From the NCBI GenBank assembly GCA_016722295.1, contig JADKGL010000028.1:39919-103918 (forward strand): a stretch of DNA of 64,000 nucleotides, written 5' to 3'. Shown here piece after piece: positions 45,360 through 54,199 of this stretch; the first letter of the stretch is position 1; the number at the start of each line of letters is the position of its first letter. Under the pieces are notes generated by a model. It was given only the letters and a program-made list of their open reading frames with translations. It did no database searches and was not told the DNA's origin. The position numbers and the translations under genes are program-made. Origin of the DNA: Saprospiraceae bacterium. Lineage in GTDB: Bacteria; Bacteroidota; Bacteroidia; Chitinophagales; Saprospiraceae.

Positions 45360-46636
45360 TTATATATAGACTCTCTCTAAAAGCAAACTATTAAAACCAG
45401 TTGTGGGATCAACAAAGTTACCAATTGTAAAAATGTTGCCTTCATAAACAAAAATGTGAGATGCATTATTCCTAACAAATATTCTATCTATAAATTTATA
45501 TCCAGCTTTATTCTCAAACCTAAATATAAAGTTATTTATCCCTCCAATTGAATAGATAAATTTATCATTGTCATCAAATACGCTTCCAACATATCCCTCA
45601 ACTTCATTTCCCAAATGTTTTTGCAATATAAAATCCTCAGCGTAAATAGATCCACTATTTCCAGCAACTATTGTAGGTTCGGCATTTGCCAATTTAAAAT
45701 TACGAGTTGAGAAATCAATAAAACTTTGAGATTTTTTAATCGAAAGAATTTTGTCGTTTTGATCTATCCTGTATTGAAACATGTAAGTGAAGCCAGTACC
45801 AGCAATAATAGTTTTACCATCTCGAGTCACTTGAATTGCTTCTTGAAATGTACCATTACTTCCAAATTTTGAAATGTTCCTTGTCAATGGATCATATTTA
45901 GAAACTGAATCTGCTTCAGTAAAAAAAATATTACTATGTTCATCAGTAGCTGTACTGTAAATCAACTTCCCTCTTGGAATATTGTATATAGTATCTTTAA
46001 TTTGAAGATTCTCACCATCGAATACTAAGATTTTTTCTCCATTAGAGGAATAGATCTCAGTATTTCCATCTTGATCATAGCCCAAAGACATAGAGTATAA
46101 ACTTACAGTTCTTGTAGTAGTAATTAAATCTTTCTGCTCCATCCTCTTCAAATCTACTATCTCTACCAAGTTGGTTCGGAAGAGATATAAGTTTCCTTTT
46201 CTACGATCTATCAATAGTTGATTAAAAAATTGGATATCCAACATATAATAGTTTGAACTTTGAAATACTTCATCTGATGCAACGAATTTACCCCAAAAAC
46301 AAGATAGAGTCTATAATAAGTACTTGATGTGGAAACACTGTCTTTCGTGCTAGTAATATGTCGGCTTTTAACTCTTGCAACAACATTTTCGGAATTTAAT
46401 TTATTCAAATCCGATAAACTTTTCACAACGTCGGTAGATACATCGTGTTTTGTCACTACATATTCAGTAAAATTGGAAAGAAAAGATTGATCCCATTGAA
46501 ATAAAATGCCATTACTAACTTCTGTTTTTGTAAAAACTAATCCACTCATATTGGAAGTGTACTTATTTGAATCATCTTGATAACAAGCAGGTAATCCAAT
46601 AACGCATAACAGGACTAATGTTAGTAGGTATTTCAT
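45360..46636 (-). pseudogene. Tandem paralogue of the propeller lipoprotein, interrupted by a single frameshift
   Basis: Two reading frames (46211-46636 and 45360-46244) together match the full length of the neighbouring lipoprotein (43936-45237). The N-terminal part has the lipobox IGLPACYQDD and runs to YRLYLVFG. The C-terminal frame resumes at GKFVASDEVF and ends with SLLLERVYI. They join exactly if one base is added in the run ccccaaaaa at 46291-46299. The paralogue aligns without a gap across the joint. A sequencing error, a recent mutation or slippage could explain it; otherwise the gene looks functional. Confidence 0.82.
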
Positions 46637-46657
46637 GTTTTTCTCTAGTTTATGCTA

Positions 46658-46665
46658 CAAATATA
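46658..46665 (-). promoter_or_regulatory. -7 promoter box (TATATTTG) of the frameshifted lipoprotein gene
   Basis: TATATTTG on the minus strand lies 22 bases above the ATG at 46636, matching the spacing in the paralogue. Confidence 0.45.
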
Positions 46666-46768
46666 AAATACTTAAACTAAAAAGTACTATTTTGACAACA
46701 TAAATCTATAATACCATGTCTTTTTTATGTTGAATGCAATTTTTACAGAAATTTTCAAATTCAACTAT

Positions 46769-47333
46769 TCATCGCAAATATTGTGATATATTGCTTCTTA
46801 TGACACCCTTCACAGCATCCCAATCCATACCATTAATTGAAATTGGATCTTCTGATTCTTCCGCTTCATCAAAATAACTTAATGCTTGTGGAATACTGAT
46901 AAGCAGCATCTGGGATGGAAATTTCTCCTTATGGAATGCAATGATTTCATTAAGTTTAAAATGTTTGAACAACTCTGCAATATCCCAAAAGTCCTTCTTT
47001 CTTCCTCGACCTAAAATTGCTTGTATCTTCATCGCTGCAATATCTTCTAGACTACACATTCTGATTCCATCTAAAACTTGTATTGGGCTTATGAGTGGAT
47101 GTCTATATGGCACCAAATCAACTTTTACATTTTCCACAAAACAAAATATTCCAAATTGTTTATAATCACCTTCATAAATAAATCCACTTTGAAATTTCTT
47201 TCTTAAAGTGTTAACAACTCTATCTTGATCAAATTGAATATCACTATATCAATCTAGGTCAACCAAAATCTATATCCAAAAGCTGTTTTAGTAGGGCAAA
47301 AGGTCTGGGTTCAACTGTCTGAGTGTATAGCAT
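46769..47333 (-). pseudogene. Decayed AbiEii-family nucleotidyltransferase toxin gene
   Basis: The C-terminal 122 codons from 47137 are open and match AbiEii/AbiGii toxins (LEDIAAMKIQAILGRGRKKDFWDIAELF). The frame extends upstream without interruption through KQFGIFCF to a TGA stop after VDLD, at about 47251. The N-terminal start MLYTQTVEPRPFALLKQLL (ATG at 47333) is still recognisable. The segment between these parts, which should hold the catalytic GGTALALQ-type motif, is missing. The product would lack nucleotidyltransferase activity. Confidence 0.75.
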
Positions 47334-47551
47334 CTGAATTCATTTACAGGTTTTCCAATTACTGCACTAGCAAGGTGTAATTTTCGCAATGGTAACTATT
47401 TTGCATTCAACCCATAATACGCGCATTGTCTTAAAAATCTCCTCGCTCAAAACTGCTCAAACAAAATAGCTTTCTTATCGTAATCGATGTCTTCAAATCT
47501 TACGTCCCAAAATATTCTTTTATCAAATACTGGTTTCTTTTTACTCTCCAC
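47288..47551 (-). pseudogene. Remnant of the DUF6922-type partner gene of AbiEii
   Basis: Broken frames encode RIFWDVRFEDIDYDKKAI near 47500 and LHLASAVIGKPVNEFRCYTL then RQLNPDLLPY at the end. These match the start and end of DUF6922 proteins, which often precede AbiEii genes in Bacteroidota. At least one stop and one frame change lie between them. The last 46 bases overlap the remnant AbiEii start in another frame. The family name is from memory and moderately certain. Confidence 0.6.
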
Positions 47552-47614
47552 TCTTACAATGATAGAATAATTTTAGTAGAATTTGATCTTTCGAAGTAAG
47601 AAATTTTTGGAATC

Positions 47615-47920
47615 CTACTTGGTCGTATCTGGTTTATGCGGTTTCTTATAGTCAGGAAAATTAACATTAGGTTTGACTGGCTTGATCGTATCTGTTGGAA
47701 TGAATATACTATCCTTCTTAAGCGAATTAATGAGTGTGATAAGGTTTGAATCCGCTAGATGCTCTGCCTGAATCATAAGTTCTCTCTTACACCCTGCAAT
47801 CTTATCCGAGATATATTTTTCTTTGCGGCTTTCAAAAATTTCGTTCGCATCTTTTACTATTTTCTCATCAGAATTGCATGCCATAAAGCTTAGGAAAATA
47901 TATAAACTAATTTTTTTCAT
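47615..47920 (-). CDS. Small lipoprotein of unknown function
   Basis: The 101-residue protein has a lipoprotein signal (LYIFLSFMACNSDE, Cys at about residue 15). A Lys/Glu-rich helical middle part with one Cys follows, and a Pro/Lys-rich tail (TIKPVKPNVNFPDYKKPHKP) ends it. Its ATG overlaps the stop of the upstream small lipoprotein gene by four bases. It is the last gene of the lptB-side run and I recognise no family. Confidence 0.65.
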   Translation of the reverse strand: MKKISLYIFLSFMACNSDEKIVKDANEIFESRKEKYISDKIAGCKRELMIQAEHLADSNLITLINSLKKDSIFIPTDTIKPVKPNVNFPDYKKPHKPDTTK

Positions 47921-48159
47921 AATCCTTTTCTTAAGTTTATAATTTCCTCTTTGCGGAGTTGAATTAATGAATCAATCATGGGAGTCAAACTTGCATTTTT
48001 CATTTGCATACAAATTGAGTCAGCATAGAGATCCATGCCTTTTAAAGCTGAAACATAAAGACTATCAGAGATAAACTGCGTCTTGATCCTAATCTTATTT
48101 TCATCCGTAAAACATGAAGTAAGTGTCAACAGTATAAGGAAGCAATATAAATTTTTCAT
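47917..48159 (-). CDS. Small lipoprotein of unknown function
   Basis: The 80-residue protein has a lipoprotein signal (CFLILLTLTSCFTDE) and a short helical remainder that includes LIQLRKEEIINL. It overlaps lptB by four bases (ATGA) and the next small lipoprotein by four bases, so the three are translationally coupled. The two small proteins share a general pattern (lipobox, then ...ISD...SLI.L) and may be distant paralogues. A role linked to LPS export would be only a guess from position. Confidence 0.65.
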   Translation of the reverse strand: MKNLYCFLILLTLTSCFTDENKIRIKTQFISDSLYVSALKGMDLYADSICMQMKNASLTPMIDSLIQLRKEEIINLRKGL

Positions 48160-48896
48160 GAGTGAATTTTTCGTTTTCGCAATTCAAAATTTTGTCCTAA
48201 ATAAACTCTTCTCACTTGCTCATCAGCAGCCAATTCTTCTGCTGTTCCATCTTTTAATATTCTCCCTTCAAAGATCAAATACGCGCGATCTGTAATGCTC
48301 AATGTCTCCTGTACATTATGATCTGTAATCAAGACACCAATGTTTTTATTCTTTAACTTCAAGACGATATTCTGAATGTCTTCTACTGCTATCGGATCGA
48401 TTCCAGCAAAGGGCTCATCTAATAAAATAAAATTCGGAGAACTCGCCAATGCTCTTGCGATCTCAGTCCTACGGCGCTCTCCTCCCGATACAGAATCTCC
48501 CATATTCTTTCGTATCTTAACAAGGTTAAACTCATCGAGCAGTGATTCCAATTTTTCCTTTTGATCTTGTTTGCTCAGTTTCGTCATCTCCAAGATAGAT
48601 TTAATATTATCCTCTACCGACAATTTGCGAAACACAGATGGTTCTTGTGGAAGATATCCTACTCCTTTCCGTGCTCGAATATACATTGGATCTGAAGTGA
48701 TTGCATCTTGGTTCAAATAAACTGTCCCTTTATCAGGTGTAATAAATCCTACAATCATATAAAATGTCGTCGTCTTTCCAGCTCCATTAGGACCGAGTAG
48801 TCCAACGATCTCTCCTTGCTTTACTTCTATTGAGACTCCATTCACTACAGTTCTTGCACCATAGGTTTTATAAAGTTGATCTGTACTTAATTTCAT
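48156..48896 (-). CDS. lptB: LPS export ABC transporter ATPase LptB
   Basis: The 246-residue ATPase drives LPS extraction from the inner membrane to the Lpt bridge. Visible motifs are Walker A GPNGAGKTT (residues 35-43), Q-loop YLPQEPSVFRKLSV, signature VSGGERRRTEIARAL, Walker B FILLDEPFAGIDP and switch His in ITDHNVQETL. The GERRR signature and FAGIDP are typical of LptB. The permeases LptF/G are not in the window, as is common in Bacteroidota. It is 32 bases after the Big_5 lipoprotein gene. Confidence 0.93.
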   Translation of the reverse strand: MKLSTDQLYKTYGARTVVNGVSIEVKQGEIVGLLGPNGAGKTTTFYMIVGFITPDKGTVYLNQDAITSDPMYIRARKGVGYLPQEPSVFRKLSVEDNIKSILEMTKLSKQDQKEKLESLLDEFNLVKIRKNMGDSVSGGERRRTEIARALASSPNFILLDEPFAGIDPIAVEDIQNIVLKLKNKNIGVLITDHNVQETLSITDRAYLIFEGRILKDGTAEELAADEQVRRVYLGQNFELRKRKIHS

Positions 48897-48928
48897 TATT
48901 TATATTCCGATTTAATGTATAGTAACAC

Positions 48929-50476
48929 TTATGGTTTTAATTCCAACTTCAATTTCCAATCTGCTCTTAATTCCTGAATATCCCAAAGTATTACTTTTTC
49001 TGGCAATACTTTTTTATCCCATTGTGCTGGATCCCAGCGACCATTTTTATTTTGATCTTCAATTAATTTCACTCGATATTTTCCAGGGATCACGTGAATA
49101 AATTCTACTTTACATTGATTCTTTTCAGCTAGTACGATTTTTTCTTCTATTACAGAATTTTCTTTAACCAATTGAACTATATATTGCATTTGATCTTTCA
49201 ATGAATCTATGGTAAGCTCTACATTGGTCAAATTCTCTTCAAGCATCTGAGCATAAAAAAAAGTATCCATTCGATGTGTGCTACTATCTTGAAAACGAAT
49301 GGCCAATGAATCGAGTAAAACATATTCTCTTCGATCAGATTTTGGTACTTCAATTACCAATTGATGAGGATTCAATGGATTAATTTTTATTGTGTTTTCT
49401 TGAGATGTAAAACTTGTATGAATCAAATTTCTGTCAAATGAAAGTATTGGAATTTTGGCTTGGAGCATTAATTTCTGAAATGGTTTCAAAAGTGTGTTTT
49501 CTGCCACGAGACGATTGCTCCGTTTTGAATTTATTTTAGGTAGAGGGATATGTAATGTATCATTTTTCTCTTCATATTGCACTATTGCAGTTTGCTTTTC
49601 GTGTGTCATATTGTAAACGAATAAAGTATCTTTTGAAATCAAGGTTGGTATACTATTGTTCTCTAGATCAATTACTTGAAATTTGTTAGGCTTTTGATTA
49701 AATAAAATTCTTGTGTGTCCATCCATTTCTTTGATGCTAATTATTTTTAAAGGTAAAAGCTCCTTTGAATGCATCAAGACGATTGATTTTAATGTATCCA
49801 TAAATGGATTGACTGTGTGCTCCAAAAAAGCTATGGATTCTGTCTTTTGATCATAATAATAATTTTGATTATTATCTGTAATGGCGTAAATAGAAAAATT
49901 AGCAGCCTTTACATTTGAAAATGAAAACGCGCCTTTCTTATCGCAAAAGCTAATATAGTTTGGTTTCTTAGTAGTGAAAGCGGTATCTGAATTCTCTTCA
50001 TAGAGCACTACCACTGCCTTCTCTACTGGTTCTTTAGTAAATGCATCCAACACGAAACCATGTAATGACAAAGAATCTATATAAGAGCCTGTAGAAAAAA
50101 CAAATTTAATATTGCTTGCTTTATTCTTTGCAGTTATATCTTCAATAGCATTACCAAATGAAATTGAATACGTCGTCGAATCTTTAAGTACTTCTCTTTT
50201 GTCAAATTCTAAGTGAACCGTCTTCCCTTTAAGCCGAAATTTAATGGGGTAATTTACGCTTGGTGACACGATTACATTTTGTGTTGGATTCTGCAAAGCG
50301 ATCCATTCATTAAAATTCAATTTAATTTCTTTTGGACGAAAATTTGTTTGCTGGTTTGGACTCGACTTTGAAAGTACTATTTTTGGCGCTGTCTTATCCT
50401 CTTTCCCTCCTTCTATGCCTTTTATATTTGCACAGGAAGTACAAATAATAAGAAAAGCTATGAATCTCCAAATCAT
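48929..50476 (-). CDS. Lipoprotein with Big_5 Ig-like domain
   Basis: The protein has a lipoprotein signal (FIAFLIICTSCANIKG) and an N-terminal Ig-like Big_5 domain with TAPKIVLSKSSPNQQTNF and TTYSISFGNAIEDITAKN. A carboxypeptidase-regulatory-like domain follows near residue 145-215 (SLHGFVLDAFTKEPVEKAVV). A C-terminal beta region ends with YRVKLIEDQNKNGRWDPAQW. An upstream ATG at 50509 would put 11 extra residues before the signal, so 50476 is chosen. It is encoded in Bacteroidota next to cell-wall genes; the precise role is unknown. Confidence 0.8.
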   Translation of the reverse strand: MIWRFIAFLIICTSCANIKGIEGGKEDKTAPKIVLSKSSPNQQTNFRPKEIKLNFNEWIALQNPTQNVIVSPSVNYPIKFRLKGKTVHLEFDKREVLKDSTTYSISFGNAIEDITAKNKASNIKFVFSTGSYIDSLSLHGFVLDAFTKEPVEKAVVVLYEENSDTAFTTKKPNYISFCDKKGAFSFSNVKAANFSIYAITDNNQNYYYDQKTESIAFLEHTVNPFMDTLKSIVLMHSKELLPLKIISIKEMDGHTRILFNQKPNKFQVIDLENNSIPTLISKDTLFVYNMTHEKQTAIVQYEEKNDTLHIPLPKINSKRSNRLVAENTLLKPFQKLMLQAKIPILSFDRNLIHTSFTSQENTIKINPLNPHQLVIEVPKSDRREYVLLDSLAIRFQDSSTHRMDTFFYAQMLEENLTNVELTIDSLKDQMQYIVQLVKENSVIEEKIVLAEKNQCKVEFIHVIPGKYRVKLIEDQNKNGRWDPAQWDKKVLPEKVILWDIQELRADWKLKLELKP

Positions 50477-50585
50477 GATGTAAAGGTAAGGAAAACGTAG
50501 CAAATACATAATTATGGTTTACTATGAAATTAATGAAAAGTGAGGCCAAGTAGACAATAAGCCATACAGAATGCAAGGGCCTCGA

Positions 50586-51845
50586 TTACTTTCTTACAAT
50601 CAAAACAGTCCCTGGAAGGACATGAGTGCCATTTGTAAGATTATTCCATTTTTGTAATTGAGAGATATTCAAGCCTTCATATTGATCTGCTATCATGGAT
50701 AATGACTCTCTTGTATTTACGATATGATAGACGTAATCTTTAATGTTTTCTGAAATCGTCTTAGGTACAGATGTGAATTTCGCATCTTTTAAAAAAGTAT
50801 AATTCAATTCTTGTGCTTGCACTTCTTGAATATCTTCAGGTAAAAATTGATATGGTCTATTAAACGTAATAATATCGATTCTTTCTTCTTCAATTGAGAA
50901 TGTAGAATCACTCACTGAGGTGATGACTTTTGCATTCATTTCATTAAGATAATAATCGACAAAAGAGACCATTAAGCTATCGGGTAAATTAACATAAAAA
51001 CCATTCTCCTTTGATGGAATAGTCTGCTTTTTAAATGCTGGATTATAAAGTTCAAAGACATCCTTTTCAATACCTGTCGCTTTGAGCATTTTTTTAATAT
51101 CAACTTCCTTAAACACTCGTGCATAAGTCAAGGGCTCAACATTCATCTCTTCCATACTTGGAATTAGATCATGTTCTCCATAAAAATGCATTAAATAACT
51201 AACTCCAATAAATGCTGGAACAAACAATTGTGTCTGACGGGGAAGATCTTTTCTGATGGCCCAAAAATCTTTTGAACCAGTCTTTTCAATAAGGTCTAAA
51301 ACTTTGTTTTCGCCACAATTATAAGCTGCTAAAACCAATGCCCAATCACCAAATAAACCATAAAGAGTTTTTAAATAATCAATGGCTGCAATTGTTGAAT
51401 GGACAGGATCTAATCGTTGGTCTACTTTATCATCTACACGCAATCCTCTCAATTTTGCTGTGGAAGGCATGAACTGCCAAAGGCCAGCTGCACCTGCATA
51501 AGATTTAATCCCAGGATTAATTGCAGATTCAATTGCAGTAAGATATTTTAACTCCGATGGTAGATTATTCTCAATTAGTAATTTATCTATTAATGGAAAA
51601 TAAAGCTCTCTACGGGTCAAAATTTTCCTAGAAGAAGCTTTATCTACAAAAACAAATCGTTTGACTTGATCTAATACATCATCATCAATGATAGGTCTCA
51701 CAAGACAACTCATCGACTCCAATCTTAATTTTATCTCCTCTTCTACATAGCTATCACTTTCTTCAATTATAATAGGATTTGGATTGGCATTAACCAGCCA
51801 AAAAAGACTGCAAAAGAAGAATAATATGATGTTTTTTATTTTCAA
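50586..51845 (-). CDS. Lytic transglycosylase with LysM domain, MltD-like
   Basis: The 419-residue protein has a signal peptide (IILFFFCSLFWLVNANP). A family 1 SLT domain at about residues 90-230 carries the catalytic Glu in YLTAIESAINP and the motifs YAGAAGLWQFMPSTA and LVLAAYNCGENKV. One C-terminal LysM domain (YHIVNTRESLSMIADQY to PGTVLIV) binds peptidoglycan. It cleaves glycan strands to 1,6-anhydro ends in the periplasm. It lies upstream of the Big_5 lipoprotein and lptB on the same strand. Confidence 0.92.
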   Translation of the reverse strand: MKIKNIILFFFCSLFWLVNANPNPIIIEESDSYVEEEIKLRLESMSCLVRPIIDDDVLDQVKRFVFVDKASSRKILTRRELYFPLIDKLLIENNLPSELKYLTAIESAINPGIKSYAGAAGLWQFMPSTAKLRGLRVDDKVDQRLDPVHSTIAAIDYLKTLYGLFGDWALVLAAYNCGENKVLDLIEKTGSKDFWAIRKDLPRQTQLFVPAFIGVSYLMHFYGEHDLIPSMEEMNVEPLTYARVFKEVDIKKMLKATGIEKDVFELYNPAFKKQTIPSKENGFYVNLPDSLMVSFVDYYLNEMNAKVITSVSDSTFSIEEERIDIITFNRPYQFLPEDIQEVQAQELNYTFLKDAKFTSVPKTISENIKDYVYHIVNTRESLSMIADQYEGLNISQLQKWNNLTNGTHVLPGTVLIVRK

Positions 51846-52357
51846 ATTTCTTTACTAAAGTTTAAAATTAAATCGATGTTCAGGTTCAAAGTAATATTAC
51901 CATTCTAAAAACATGATTTCAGAATAGCGGAAAATGGAACGCAAAGATAGTACAAATAATTTTAAACAGATCGTTAAATCGCTAAAGACATTGTTAATAC
52001 ACATTATGAATAAATATAATATGAATTACATTAAGAATTAAAAAATGCATAACACCTTGAATAATAATCTCTAATATGTGAATTAATCATTTGCTTTGAA
52101 AAATATAAAGAGAAATAAAAGGGATGTTTTTTTTTATTTTTCGCTATTTGTAAAGCCATTTTATAAAATTTCATCTCTGAAAAGGCTTTTTTTTAACAAA
52201 TTTCCAAATTATAGAAATACAATTATATCATGAGATTTCAATTAAAACAAAGGATGAAGTTAGACTTTAGCTACTCACTATAATACTACTATTATTAAAA
52301 TATGTGCAAGATGCAGTAACAATTCAAATTCAAAAAAGAAATAAGTTGTCCTAGGAA
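51846..52357. other. Intergenic region with promoter box for the lytic transglycosylase
   Basis: No gene is seen in these 512 bases. A minus-strand TATCTTTG at 51942-51949 fits the -7 box of the transglycosylase gene, about 97 bases above its start. The middle part (52000-52320) is extremely AT-rich. I see no terminator for the MarR gene that ends at 52358. Confidence 0.45.
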
Positions 52358-52975
52358 TTAAACTGCCTTTGATGCAAGATGTTCCGGGCAATCTATTCTC
52401 AATTCTTTGTCCGCTAGTTTTGTCTTCAACAATTTACAAAAATGTTTTTTGCCACTGTGATCCGAACTATAAAAATTACAATTAAAACACATACGCTGAA
52501 CTGAAATTACACCAGAAGTATTCAGATGTTTAATTATATTCAATAAACTAAATAATAAACTTTCTTTATCATCAACATTCATTCGATCAACAGGAATCTG
52601 TATCTGTTGAGAAAATAAAGAAATTTTTTCAGTCAACTGCTTACCCTTTTTGCTGAGATGAATGACATAGCTCCTGCTATCTTCCTGATCAAACTCCTTC
52701 TTAATCAAAAGTTTCTGTTCTAATGTTTTTATAGTGTCACTTATTGTAGATTTTGTCATATTAAACTCCTCAGCCAAATAACTAACTTTTCGCTTTTCAG
52801 GAGAATGCGAGTATAAGAATATCATGATTTGAATCTGAATCGGACTCAACGAAAATGCTTTACTTTCATTCCATAGAAGCACTCTAAAAGCTTGTGAAAG
52901 CCGCTCTAATGATACTATTATTTTACTCTCTATATTTGAATTCTGATGCTCCAAATCAAAGACAGATTTCTTCAT
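52358..52975 (-). CDS. MarR-family regulator with C-terminal four-cysteine motif
   Basis: The 205-residue protein has a MarR winged helix-turn-helix at about residues 30-135. LSPIQIQIMIFLYSH, VSYLAEEFNMTKSTISDTIKTLEQK and the wing KEFDQEDSRSYVIHLSKKG are typical. It is longer than the usual 140-150 residues because of a tail holding Cys163, Cys166, Cys180 and Cys196, spaced as a metal or redox site. It probably represses nearby thiol-redox genes until the cysteines are oxidised or bound, but this is inference. The window's DUF2024, thioredoxin and DsbA-like genes lie directly upstream. Confidence 0.85.
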   Translation of the reverse strand: MKKSVFDLEHQNSNIESKIIVSLERLSQAFRVLLWNESKAFSLSPIQIQIMIFLYSHSPEKRKVSYLAEEFNMTKSTISDTIKTLEQKLLIKKEFDQEDSRSYVIHLSKKGKQLTEKISLFSQQIQIPVDRMNVDDKESLLFSLLNIIKHLNTSGVISVQRMCFNCNFYSSDHSGKKHFCKLLKTKLADKELRIDCPEHLASKAV

Positions 52976-53142
52976 GTAATGTGACTTTACGAATTATATT
53001 TTTGAAATACTTTTGTTTCCTTTGGAAAAAATCATTACAACTTCCAATTGAAAATCAAATATAAAGCCAATTGCTGAATTTTATCGTAGGGGCCAAAAAA
53101 TAGTTAACATTTTTAAACATAGAAGTTAAATTGAATTCATTT

Positions 53143-53406
53143 CTATGTACAATTTTCCATTTCGTAAATATAGTACCCTTGCTTTGCTATTTCATCATCC
53201 CACATAGCTATACTATTTTGAAAATGACAAAACGTGCATTCCTTTGAAGTAATTGGTTGCCCCGCTTGACCTTTTGACCTGAGATATGATCGCCCATATT
53301 GATGTATCAAATTTGACTCAGCCACACCTTCTGGTACAATAATATCAAAGTGCATTGTACTACCATCTTTCTTAGTAACAAAAGTATCCCAAACTCCAAC
53401 TTTCAT
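53143..53406 (-). CDS. DUF2024 family protein
   Basis: The 87-residue protein closely matches DUF2024. It starts with MKVGVWDTFVTKKDGSTMHFDIIVP, has KGQAGQPITSKECTFCHFQ with a CxxCH-like motif near residue 58-62, and ends YYIYEMENC. The structure is a small alpha/beta fold and the function is unknown. The CxxCH pattern is in a cytosolic protein without signal peptide, so heme attachment is unlikely; metal or thiol chemistry is more plausible. It is flanked by a mini-thioredoxin and a MarR regulator gene. Confidence 0.85.
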   Translation of the reverse strand: MKVGVWDTFVTKKDGSTMHFDIIVPEGVAESNLIHQYGRSYLRSKGQAGQPITSKECTFCHFQNSIAMWDDEIAKQGYYIYEMENCT

Positions 53407-53445
53407 ATTTTTTCTTACATATTTAATCCAAAAAAAATCATAAAG

Positions 53446-53493
53446 CCAGATTTTTCAACGAGATAATCAAGCTCTACTCATTGAAAAATCTGG
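53446..53493 (-). terminator. Large hairpin between thioredoxin and DUF2024 genes
   Basis: A perfect 13-base inverted repeat (ccagatttttcaa at 53446-53458, ttgaaaaatctgg at 53481-53493) has a 22-base loop. On the minus strand it is followed after eight bases by a T-tract (53429-53436). It probably ends the thioredoxin transcript in part and lets DUF2024 be expressed at a different level. Confidence 0.7.
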
Positions 53494-53532
53494 AAAAGAA
53501 TTAAACTCTCTACTTTATGAAACTAAACTCAT

Positions 53533-53766
53533 TTAGCCTTTTACATCTGCCATTGAAGCCCCAAAATTGATATGCAAAACATTGCCATTAGGCGTAAGTA
53601 GTGCAGGTACCGATTTTACTCCTGCTCTTTCTGCTTCTGAAATCCTAGACCTATTACTACCAATGTGCACGATCTCCACTTTCTCTGGTCCCAATAGTTT
53701 GACGATATCCTGTTCAGCACTTACACATACAGGACAACCAGCGTGATAAAAAATTGATTTACTCAT
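53533..53766 (-). CDS. Small thioredoxin/glutaredoxin-like protein
   Basis: The 77-residue protein has a thioredoxin fold reduced to its core. The active site GCPVC has Cys11 and Cys14, followed by a helix. The cis-Pro region is SVPALLTPNGNVLHINFG. It has no signal peptide and should act in the cytosol as a thiol-disulfide exchange protein. It is closer in size to glutaredoxin-like or redoxin YbbN-less minis than to Trx1. Palindromic sites lie directly upstream. Confidence 0.85.
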   Translation of the reverse strand: MSKSIFYHAGCPVCVSAEQDIVKLLGPEKVEIVHIGSNRSRISEAERAGVKSVPALLTPNGNVLHINFGASMADVKG

Positions 53767-54199
53767 TTTTAATTAATTTTAATGGTTAGGACAAAATTGT
53801 CATAAATCTATATAGTTAGGATAACGAACTATATTCAATAAAGTTCTCAATTTTCACATTTTCTAATAATATTTTAATAAAATGCTTAAACACAAAATCC
53901 ATAGTAGAAATATACTACATGAAAATCTTACTCCCCTATTTGTCACTTTCTAATTCAAATAAAGTCTAATTCGAAATTTGGGTCAAATTTGCAAAAGAAA
54001 TTCTGTTAGTAACATACGTTCAATATCCTTGAAGTTAGGTTAAGGTTAAGCCAACTCTCTCCATATCGAGTGATTTTCATTATTCCTCATCAGGGTTCTA
54101 GGAAAAGAAAGGGAATACTTAAGGGATTAAATAATTCTTACGTTATTGAGTAAAATCATTCTCATGATAACTTCGTAATTTTCATAAATTGCAAAGCAA
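53767..54199. other. Regulatory region upstream of the mini-thioredoxin gene
   Basis: This gene-free 433-base region includes two symmetric sites within 65 bases of the thioredoxin start. They are gacaaaattgtc at 53790-53801 (5-base arms) and atatagtt/aactatat at 53810-53817 and 53827-53834 (8-base arms, 9-base spacer). Both are adjacent to a ttagga word. MarR proteins bind palindromes of this size. A gttagg-ttaagg-ttaagc triplicate occurs at about 54034-54053. I see no small gene. Confidence 0.5.

Noticed and set aside
53143..53406. DUF2024 as a c-type cytochrome because of CxxCH
   Set aside because: There is no signal peptide or other heme ligand, and the family is cytosolic. Heme attachment needs periplasmic maturation.
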